Shown: one piece after another, positions 1-4,431 of the stretch
Layout of the letters: the number at the start of each line of letters is the position of its first letter
How positions within the stretch are numbered: the first letter of the stretch is position 1
NCBI GenBank assembly: GCA_025937115.1
Contig: JAICSB010000286.1
Location: 1 to 5,015, forward strand
Direction: 5' to 3'
DNA from: Pseudonocardiaceae bacterium
GTDB lineage: Bacteria > Actinomycetota > Actinomycetes > Mycobacteriales > Pseudonocardiaceae
Length of the DNA: 5,015 nucleotides
Program-made: the position numbers and the translations under genes
Notes under the pieces: model-generated
Told to the model about the DNA's origin: nothing
Seen by the model: only the letters and a program-made list of their open reading frames with translations
The model's database searches: none

Positions 1-781
1 AGATCACGATGAGCAGGTAGAAACTGACCATCAGACCCAGCGTCGCGACCCGGGCCCGCCGCTCGCCGAGCATCACCGGCAGCGTGCGGATTCCCAGCGG
101 CTCGTCGTAGGGAATCTTGTCGGTGTGCTTGCCCATCAGCACCGACGTGCACAGCAGCGCATAGGGCAGCGACGCCAGCAACACCTGCCAGCTGACCGAC
201 CCGACCGCCGCGTAGTACGTGCCCCCGACCATCAGCGGGCCCCAGACCAGCAGCACGTCCGGCTCGCCCAGGCCGCGTTTCTTCAGCCGCAGCGGCGGTG
301 CGGTGTAGGCCACCGACAGCACGAACCCGGCGAGCGCGAACACCACCACTGGCCAGCCCCGGGCCAACGCGAGCACGACCAGGATCACCAGGTCGGCGGC
401 GTTGACGACCAGCACCGACACCACCAACGCCCGGCGGGTGACCAGCCCGGACAAGATCGGGTGCGGGGCATACAGCGCCCTCGGGTAGCTCGCGGTGTCC
501 GACCCGGTGCTGGTGTCGTAAAGGTCGTTCATCAGATTGTTGGCGACGTGCGCCAGCGTGATCCCGACCACGGCCAGCACCAGCCAGCGCCAGTCGACGC
601 CGGGCGCGCGTGCGGCGAGCAGCCCGGCCACCAGGCCAGCGACCAGCGTCATCGGCAGCACGGCGGCGCGGGAAACCACGATCCAGCGGGTCACCGCGTC
701 GATCGGGCCCTCCGGCGGGTTGGTGGTACTCAGGGCATAGCGCCAGGCACTCACCCGGGAGCGCGGCGCGGTATCGGTCAC
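1..781 (-). CDS. UbiA-family polyprenyl transferase (partial, C-terminus beyond left edge)
   Basis: Integral membrane prenyltransferase that would transfer an isoprenoid chain to an acceptor, as in quinone or lipid biosynthesis. The 260 visible residues show both Asp-rich motifs of the UbiA superfamily. The first is N85-D86-L-Y-D89 followed by TGSD95, spaced as in MenA-type enzymes. The second is D221-K-I-P-Y-D226 just before LGIRTLPVMLGE. Between them, GLGEPDVLLVWGP and GGTYYA match the MenA-like pattern. Several hydrophobic helices alternate with these loops, for example residues about 40-56, 66-80, 117-137 and 142-158. GTG at 781 is chosen because it opens the conserved N-terminal region; only a weak AGG (791-793) precedes it. 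The frame is open to position 1, so perhaps 30-50 residues are missing. It follows the oxidoreductase-like gene by 34 nt, suggesting co-transcription. The acceptor is unknown: the sequence differs from my recollection of classical mycobacterial MenA, so I give no symbol. Family call firm, substrate not. Confidence 0.88.
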   Translation of the reverse strand, partial: MTDTAPRSRVSAWRYALSTTNPPEGPIDAVTRWIVVSRAAVLPMTLVAGLVAGLLAARAPGVDWRWLVLAVVGITLAHVANNLMNDLYDTSTGSDTASYPRALYAPHPILSGLVTRRALVVSVLVVNAADLVILVVLALARGWPVVVFALAGFVLSVAYTAPPLRLKKRGLGEPDVLLVWGPLMVGGTYYAAVGSVSWQVLLASLPYALLCTSVLMGKHTDKIPYDEPLGIRTLPVMLGERRARVATLGLMVSFYLLIVI

Positions 782-815
782 ACCGCCGAGCCTGGCACAT
801 CTGCGACCAGATCGG

Positions 816-1397
816 TCAGCGGAAGGCGTACACCACCGCAGCCATGTCCTCGTCCGCGTGCCCGGCGTCGGCCGCGGCCGACATGAGGTGCTGGACCGCC
901 TGCATCAGCGCCGGATCGTCGCCGGCTTCCCGCAACGCGTCCACGATGAGCCCGGCGTCCTTGACCGCGCCAGCCAACCCGAACGCCGGCGCGAAGTCGT
1001 CGGCGAGCATTGCCTTGCCCTTGAGCTGGGCGTACGGGCTGTCAGTGCCGCCGCCGGCGATGGTGTCCAGGAACAGCTGCGGGTCCACGCCGAGGTCGCG
1101 GGCCAGCGCGATGGCCTGCCCGGTGGCGGCGGTGATGGACAACACCCAGGAGTTCAGGGCGAGCTTGAGCCGATGCCCGTCGCCGACCCGCTCACCGACC
1201 CAGACCGTCTTACTACCGATCGCCTCGGACACAGCCTCGGCCGGGTCCGCGGCGACCTTGGCGCCGTCATCGGCCAGCGGCCGGGCCTTGTCCGCGCTGC
1301 GGTTCCAGACGGTGACGTCCAGTCCCGCCTTCACCAGACTGCGGGCCATCCCCGCGCCCATGATCCCGGTCCCCAGCACAGCAACACTGCTCGTCAC
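816..1397 (-). CDS. 3-hydroxyisobutyrate dehydrogenase-like NAD(P)-binding protein, internally deleted
   Basis: Member of the beta-hydroxyacid dehydrogenase / 6-phosphogluconate-dehydrogenase-like family, whose members oxidise small hydroxy acids with NAD(P). The N-terminus has the dinucleotide-binding start of a Rossmann fold, VLGTGIMGAG (G9, G11, G14), then VTVWNRS at 28-34 ending the second strand. The C-terminal helical domain is intact: RLKLALN holds the family catalytic Lys (K78) and the Asn four residues on (N82), followed by LGVDPQLFLDTIAGG and AFGLAGAVKDAGL. The protein has only 193 residues against about 290 usual. At residues 57-61 (about 1215-1230) the sequence jumps from the AVSEA helix that follows strand 3 of the Rossmann fold to IGSKTVWVG, which normally lies about 95 residues later. 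The rest of the Rossmann fold, including the DVVITML-type strand and the DAPV(S)GG substrate loop, is missing. The frame is kept, so a shortened protein could be made, but activity is doubtful. It sits 36 nt after the kinase gene. Confidence 0.82.
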   Translation of the reverse strand: MTSSVAVLGTGIMGAGMARSLVKAGLDVTVWNRSADKARPLADDGAKVAADPAEAVSEAIGSKTVWVGERVGDGHRLKLALNSWVLSITAATGQAIALARDLGVDPQLFLDTIAGGGTDSPYAQLKGKAMLADDFAPAFGLAGAVKDAGLIVDALREAGDDPALMQAVQHLMSAAADAGHADEDMAAVVYAFR

Positions 1398-1405
1398 ATC
1401 AGCTC

Positions 1406-1410
1406 CCTCC
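1406..1410 (-). promoter_or_regulatory. Ribosome binding site of the oxidoreductase-like gene
   Basis: GGAGG on the minus strand lies 8 nt before GTG at 1397 and fixes that start. The ATG two bases upstream (RC of 1397-1399) is out of frame and runs straight into TGA, so it is not the start. The site lies in the 36-nt gap after the kinase stop, so the gene can be translated independently within the operon. Confidence 0.75.
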
Positions 1411-1433
1411 GGTCACCTACCGCCTGCCCCTCA

Positions 1434-2840
1434 TCATGAACAACCCGGCGATGGTTCGCAGTGCGACAGAGTGAGTTGGAACCGGGCGCCGTGGGGGTGG
1501 GGTAGGCAGGTGAGCTCGCCGTGGTGAGCGCGGGCGAGACCGCGGGCGATGGACAGGCCGAGACCGGCGCCCCCGGTGTCGCGGTCCCGGGCTTGGGTCA
1601 GCCGCACGAGGCGGTCGAAGATGCGGTCCCGATCGGTGCTGGGAATTCCGGGTCCGCTGTCGGTGACGGTGATCTCGGCGCGGTCCAGCACCTGGGCGAG
1701 ATCGATGGTGATGTGCCCGCCAGCGGGAGTGTGGCGGCGGGCGTTGTCGAGCAGGTTGGACAGGATCTGGCAGATCCGGGTCGGGTCCACCGGTGCGACC
1801 AGCTGTGGAAGACCCGTGCGCTGCACCGATAGCTGCGGTGCCAGTAACCGGGTCCGGTCGATTTCCCCGTCGATGAGCGTGCCGAGGTTAGTGGGTTCGA
1901 TGCGCAGTTCGAGGCCGGCGTCGATGCGGGCCATGTCGAGCATGTCGGTGACCAACCGCGAGGCGCGGGCGGTTTCGCGCATGAGCAGAGCGGCGCGGCG
2001 CTGCTGGCGGGGTTCGGCGTTGGTGTCGGGGGCGGTGGCGAGTTGCTCCGCGGTGGCATGGATGCCAGCCAGCGGGGTGCGCAGTTCGTGGGCGGCATCG
2101 GCGAGAAACTGGCGGGTATCGGCCTCCGCGCGCTGGGCGCGGGTGGCGGCGCTCTGTGCGCGGGTTTCGGCCGCCTCTAGCGCGTCGAGCATCCGGTCGA
2201 AGGCATCGGCGGCGCGGCCGAGCTCAGTTCCGGCCCGGTCCGGGCGCAGCCGCTGCCCCCGGTCCCCTGCGGTGATCCGGCGGGCCAGCGCGGTGAGCCG
2301 GTCCAACGGACCCAGCGCCCGCCCGATCGTCGCGACCAGCAGGGCCGCCGCCAGCAGCACGGCGGCAAGGCCAGCGCCGAGCAGCACCCACCGCAGCTGA
2401 CGATGCACCTCAGTGATCGCCGTGGTGTCCGCGACCAGGGTCAGCCGCGAACCGTCCGGCAGCGTGCGGTGCATGACGGTGCTGGTCGGTGCGGGTGGGC
2501 GTGGTGCCGGGCCATGGAGATGTCGCCCCGGTGGAAGGGGCTTCGGACCGACCGATGGGCCGAGCCCGCGGTCGCCGTAGGTGACCCCGTCTGGAGTCCG
2601 GACGCGTACCCGGATGTCCTGGCCTTGCAGCTCGGCCACCAGCTCCGATGCGGAAGCACCAGCCTCGGCCAGGATGACGGCGCGGGCCGATCGGTCGGAC
2701 AGCCGCGCGTCGAGGTCTCGGCGCAGCTGGGCCCCCAACGCCACATCGACCACGATCGCGACCACGACCAGCAGCAATGCGAACACCGCCAGCACGCTCA
2801 GCGTGACCCGTCGGCGTAGCGACGGCGTCGCCGTGGTCAC
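1434..2840 (-). CDS. Membrane sensor histidine kinase of a two-component system
   Basis: Senses a signal outside the membrane, autophosphorylates on His and passes phosphate to the response regulator encoded just upstream. Domains in 468 residues: short basic N-terminus; TM1 about 12-35; extracytoplasmic sensor region about 36-149; TM2 about 150-171; HAMP about 172-225 (ALGPLDRLTALARRI); coiled linker; HisKA with F245-LADAAHELRTPLAGI and phosphoacceptor H251; HATPase_c with N-box NLLDNARRHTP (362-372), G1 DSGPGIP (394-400), F-box RIFDRLVRL, and G2 GGAGLGLSIA (423-432). All catalytic boxes are present and the length is normal. The sensor region has a Pro/His-rich stretch (about 99-124, including H107-L-H109 and H124) that resembles no sensor domain I can name. 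The GTG start sits inside the GTGA overlap with the regulator stop, with no clear ribosome site of its own, so translational coupling is likely. Class is certain; the stimulus is unknown. Confidence 0.96.
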   Translation of the reverse strand: MTTATPSLRRRVTLSVLAVFALLLVVVAIVVDVALGAQLRRDLDARLSDRSARAVILAEAGASASELVAELQGQDIRVRVRTPDGVTYGDRGLGPSVGPKPLPPGRHLHGPAPRPPAPTSTVMHRTLPDGSRLTLVADTTAITEVHRQLRWVLLGAGLAAVLLAAALLVATIGRALGPLDRLTALARRITAGDRGQRLRPDRAGTELGRAADAFDRMLDALEAAETRAQSAATRAQRAEADTRQFLADAAHELRTPLAGIHATAEQLATAPDTNAEPRQQRRAALLMRETARASRLVTDMLDMARIDAGLELRIEPTNLGTLIDGEIDRTRLLAPQLSVQRTGLPQLVAPVDPTRICQILSNLLDNARRHTPAGGHITIDLAQVLDRAEITVTDSGPGIPSTDRDRIFDRLVRLTQARDRDTGGAGLGLSIARGLARAHHGELTCLPHPHGARFQLTLSHCEPSPGCS

Positions 2841-3547
2841 GGTTGGGCTCGCAGCACATATCCCAGACCGCGCACGGTGTGCAGGATGCGCGGGCCGTGG
2901 GCTTCAAGTTTGCGGCGCAGCCCGCTGATGTAGACCTCGACGAGGTTGGGATCGTAGGCGTCATAGCCCCAGACCGCGGTCAAGATCTGGTCCTTGCTCA
3001 CGGTGCGCCCGCGCTGCTGGGCCAGGTAGGACAGCAGCCGCAGCTCCGTCGCGGTCAGCTCCAATACCACGCCGGCGCGGCTGGCCTGTCCGGCTTCGAT
3101 GTCCAGAACGACGTCACCGAGCTGGATCGCCGAGGGGATCGCCCCGCGGCGGCGCAGCACCGCGCCGACCCGGGAGACCAGCTCGGCCAGCAGGAACGGT
3201 TTGACCACATAGTCATCCGCGCCACCGTCCAACCCGCGCACCCGGTCCGGCAGCTCGTCCCGGGCGGTGAGCAACACGATCCCGGCATCGCCGTAGCCGC
3301 GCACCACATCGATCAGGGTGAATCCGTCGCGGCCGGGCAACATCACATCCAGCAGCACCAGATCCGGCCGGAACGCTTCCAGCACACCCTCCAATCCGGC
3401 GCCATCAACCCGCCCGCCCGCGACGTAGCCGGCATCGACAAGCGCTTCGACGACCATCTCCCGGATCGCTTCGGAGTCCTCCACCACCAGCACGCGCGCC
3501 GTGGCCGAGCCACGAGTAGGTGGTGGTGTTCGCTGTCGAGCGTTCAC
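2837..3547 (-). CDS. OmpR/PhoB-family response regulator
   Basis: Cytoplasmic DNA-binding transcription factor activated by phosphorylation from the adjacent kinase. With GTG at 3547 it has 236 residues, normal for the family. Receiver domain about 18-133: VLVVEDSEA with acidic pair E23/D24, phosphoacceptor D67 in LVLLDVMLPGRDG, T94 in VLLTARDE, and K116 in DDYVVKPF. Winged-helix Trans_reg_C domain about 140-234: LELTATELRLLSYLAQQRGRTVSKDQIL, then VEVYISGLRRKLE and HTVRGLGYVLR. The frame stays open upstream to 3793, but that extension is low-complexity, would overlap the divergent gene and would cover the inverted repeat, so I reject it. The chosen GTG leaves an 18-residue tail before the receiver domain. 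No ribosome site precedes it, but a possible -10 element lies 6 nt upstream, compatible with a leaderless message. It is the first gene of the minus-strand operon. Confidence 0.95.
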   Translation of the reverse strand: MNARQRTPPPTRGSATARVLVVEDSEAIREMVVEALVDAGYVAGGRVDGAGLEGVLEAFRPDLVLLDVMLPGRDGFTLIDVVRGYGDAGIVLLTARDELPDRVRGLDGGADDYVVKPFLLAELVSRVGAVLRRRGAIPSAIQLGDVVLDIEAGQASRAGVVLELTATELRLLSYLAQQRGRTVSKDQILTAVWGYDAYDPNLVEVYISGLRRKLEAHGPRILHTVRGLGYVLRAQP

Positions 3548-3553
3548 TTCGTC

Positions 3554-3559
3554 ATTGTG
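3554..3559 (-). promoter_or_regulatory. Possible -10 element for a leaderless regulator transcript
   Basis: On the minus strand CACAAT lies 6 nt before the GTG start at 3547. It keeps the A at position 2 and T at position 6 that are the strongest features of actinobacterial sigma-70-type -10 elements. Transcription starting about 7 nt downstream would begin on the start codon itself, which fits the lack of a Shine-Dalgarno sequence there. The upstream position is taken by the tandem half-sites at 3570-3586 rather than a recognisable -35. Prediction only. Confidence 0.35.
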
Positions 3560-3569
3560 TCTGGATTGA

Positions 3570-3586
3570 GGCTGAGGCGAACCTGA
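3570..3586 (-). promoter_or_regulatory. Candidate OmpR-type operator facing the regulator operon
   Basis: Read on the minus strand, TCAGGT (from 3586) and TCAGCC (from 3575) begin exactly 11 bp apart. Two direct half-sites one helical turn apart is the arrangement bound by head-to-tail OmpR/PhoB-family dimers. It sits just upstream of the putative -10, the right place for autoregulation by the regulator. The layout recalls PmrA-type boxes (CTTAAG-like half-sites with an 11-bp step), but binding is inferred from geometry and position only. Confidence 0.55.
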
Positions 3587-3628
3587 GTAGATGCCTCGTT
3601 TCGGCGCGGTCCTCAGGTTCGCTTCAGC
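3571..3628. repeat. 17-bp inverted repeat in the divergent promoter region
   Basis: GCTGAGGCGAACCTGAG (3571-3587) and CTCAGGTTCGCTTCAGC (3612-3628) are reverse complements at 16 of 17 positions; the single mismatch is at 3623. The 24-bp spacer is unremarkable. The repeat lies between the start codons of the response regulator and the divergent small membrane protein, so it is better explained as paired regulator sites than as an RNA hairpin. The arms are 41 bp apart centre to centre, close to four helical turns, which would place both on the same face of the DNA. Confidence 0.9.
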
Positions 3629-3629
3629 T
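3613..3629 (+). promoter_or_regulatory. Candidate OmpR-type operator facing the small membrane protein gene
   Basis: TCAGGT at 3613-3618 and TCAGCT at 3624-3629 form a direct repeat with an 11-bp step on the plus strand, mirroring the arm that faces the regulator operon. It is 58 bp before the start codon of the divergent gene. I could not identify a convincing -10 after it (TATCGC at 3650-3655 is weak). The mirrored layout suggests that the regulator controls both directions. Confidence 0.55.
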
Positions 3630-3676
3630 ACCTCGACCAGCGTGATCCCTATCGCCTGACGAATACCGATCGCACT

Positions 3677-3681
3677 GGGAG
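3677..3681 (+). promoter_or_regulatory. Ribosome binding site of the small membrane protein gene
   Basis: GGGAG lies 6 nt before ATG at 3688. It supports this start and shows that the proline-rich frame is initiated from a proper site. Confidence 0.7.
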
Positions 3682-3687
3682 CACGCC

Positions 3688-4077
3688 ATGACCACCAACG
3701 CCACACCCGAGCCTGAGCAGCGGCCGAACCAGAGGTTTCGCTGGATACCGCGGCTGCGCTGGCCGATCGTGGCAGTTGGCGTCGGTGGCGCATTGGCCGG
3801 CGGTCTGATCACCGCCGCGGTGATCACCGGCACCGCACCAGCGAGCTACTTCAGGTCCGGTACCCCCGTTGCAGGTCAGTCCTCAACCACACCCGGACAA
3901 CCGCTGGCCGCACCCTGCCGCCCGCACCACGGACACCACGGACGACGGCTGGCTCCGCGTGCTCCGGGGGGCGCTGCGACTCCGTTGGCGCCTGGACAGC
4001 CCGCGCCACCGCCGGGCGCCCCAGCACCTCCACCGCCCGGCCAACCCGCGCCGCCGCCCCCACCGCTTGGCGGTTGA
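3688..4077 (+). CDS. Small single-pass membrane protein with HHGHHG motif and proline-rich tail
   Basis: I do not recognise a named family. The 129-residue protein has a polar, Arg-rich N-terminus (1-24), one hydrophobic helix (about 25-48, WPIVAVGVGGALAGGLITAA) and a long tail with no predicted fold. Positive residues before the helix suggest N-in/C-out topology, placing the tail outside the membrane. The tail holds HHGHHG at 80-85 and, from about residue 99, GQPAPPP-type repeats. It ends in LGG. One Cys (C77) lies just before the His motif. ATG at 3688 has a good ribosome site. The gene is divergent from the two-component operon and shares its paired operator region, so it is a likely target or accessory of that system. 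The tail could bind metal, span the cell wall, or be a spacer; the sequence does not decide. A second plus-strand frame (3869-4345) overlaps the tail but lacks comparable support. The first half is more certain than the tail frame. Confidence 0.72.
   Translation: MTTNATPEPEQRPNQRFRWIPRLRWPIVAVGVGGALAGGLITAAVITGTAPASYFRSGTPVAGQSSTTPGQPLAAPCRPHHGHHGRRLAPRAPGGAATPLAPGQPAPPPGAPAPPPPGQPAPPPPPLGG
3925..3942 (+). repeat. Perfect 9-bp tandem duplication encoding HHG-HHG
   Basis: CACCACGGA occurs twice back to back, in frame, and encodes residues 80-82 and 83-85 (His-His-Gly) of the small membrane protein. Identity at all nine bases, with the unusual GGA glycine codon in both copies, suggests recent duplication or slippage. 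Confidence 0.9.
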
Positions 4078-4100
4078 TCGTCGCACCTATGGACCCGCGG

Positions 4101-4118
4101 GCTCGGTGAGAGCCGAGC
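4101..4118. terminator. Terminator-like hairpin between convergent genes
   Basis: GCTCGG (4101-4106) and CCGAGC (4113-4118) form a 6-bp GC-rich stem with a TGAGAG loop. It starts 24 nt after the stop codon of the small membrane protein and lies before the minus-strand stress-protein-like gene, in the convergent gap. There is no T tract on either side, as is common for actinobacterial hairpins, so function is probable rather than shown. Confidence 0.42.
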
Positions 4119-4154
4119 TACCCGCCGTCAGCGACGTGCGGCGAGCCGGCCGCC

Positions 4155-4175
4155 GTACCGATCCCGTATCAGTAC
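4155..4175. repeat. Imperfect palindrome in the convergent gap
   Basis: GTACCGAT (4155-4162) and ATCAGTAC (4168-4175) pair at seven of eight positions around a 5-nt loop, CCCGT. It lies just past the restored-frame stop (4182) of the stress-protein-like remnant and could be the terminator for the minus-strand transcript. A chance palindrome cannot be excluded. The rest of 4078-4181 shows nothing else I can support. Confidence 0.3.
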
Positions 4176-4181
4176 CGTCAG

Positions 4182-4407
4182 TCAGCGCCTACCCGGTTTC
4201 CGCTGCCCTGGGGGACGATCAGGTGGCGGCGGGATCGACTCGACGGAAGGCGCGATCCGCGGCCACACCAGCAGCACCGGGCACGGGGCATAACCGCTGG
4301 CTGGGGTCCCGCGCCGGTCGTCCGCGGCCGAACAGACCGGCATAAGCACCGGCCACGGCGGCGGTCACCTCGGCCTCCCGGACATAGATCAACATCACCC
4401 GGGCCAC
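4182..4407 (-). pseudogene. Apparent universal-stress-protein-like remnant (internal deletion plus frameshift)
   Basis: GTG at 4407 opens a 62-residue frame beginning ARVMLIYVREAEVTAAVAG and ending at TGA 4219-4221. From about residue 36 the frame loses sense. The +1 frame instead reads GYAPCPVLLVWPRIAPS, then a proline-rich end, stopping at 4182-4184. Third positions of that frame are almost all G or C for its first 20-odd codons, better than the original frame. A hydrophobic strand with CPVLLV is the usual last strand of UspA-fold proteins, and VMLIYVRE resembles an early strand. Such proteins are about 140-165 residues, so roughly 80-90 residues in the middle seem lost, with a frame change near 4285-4303. 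It follows the permease stop by 24 nt, so it was probably co-expressed with the transporter. My family assignment rests on remembered similarity to actinobacterial Usp-like proteins and is moderate. Alternative: a genuine 62-residue orphan protein. Confidence 0.5.
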
Positions 4408-4412
4408 CGCTA

Positions 4413-4417
4413 CCTCT
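4413..4417 (-). promoter_or_regulatory. Ribosome binding site of the stress-protein-like gene
   Basis: AGAGG on the minus strand, within AAAAGAGG, lies 5 nt before GTG at 4407. It shows that this position was a real translation start even though the downstream gene looks broken. Confidence 0.6.
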
Positions 4418-4431
4418 TTTCAGCGGACACG

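Noticed and set aside
125..886. Long plus-strand open frame rich in Gln, His and Arg
   Set aside because: It is antisense to the UbiA-family gene, which has clear motifs. Its composition is typical of a GC-rich shadow frame.
610..1527. Long plus-strand open frame rich in Ser, Ala and Arg
   Set aside because: It crosses the ends of three minus-strand genes and has no recognisable domain.
1549..2400. Ser/Arg-rich plus-strand open frame of 283 codons
   Set aside because: Antisense to the kinase catalytic core, whose H-, N-, G- and F-boxes are all intact on the other strand.
2843..3586. Plus-strand open frame of 247 codons opposite the response regulator
   Set aside because: Shadow of a well-defined receiver and winged-helix gene; Gln/His-rich with no motif.
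3571..3628. Inverted repeat as a transcription terminator or attenuator hairpin
   Set aside because: It sits between divergent start codons, has a 24-nt loop and no T tract. The 11-bp direct repeats inside each arm fit protein binding better.
3548..3793. Upstream extension of the response regulator to a start at 3793
   Set aside because: The extra 82 residues are low-complexity, would overlap the divergent gene and would cover the inverted-repeat operator. The 3547 start gives a normal OmpR-family length.
3960..4075. Proline-codon-rich stretch as a tandem-repeat or phase-variable locus
   Set aside because: The repeats are imperfect at the DNA level and look like ordinary low-complexity coding sequence. 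Only the 9-bp duplication at 3925-3942 is exact.
3869..4345. Plus-strand frame of 158 codons overlapping the proline-rich tail
   Set aside because: Arg/His/Pro-rich, no ribosome site, runs across the hairpin and into the opposite gene. The frame from 3688 has a proper start and a membrane helix.
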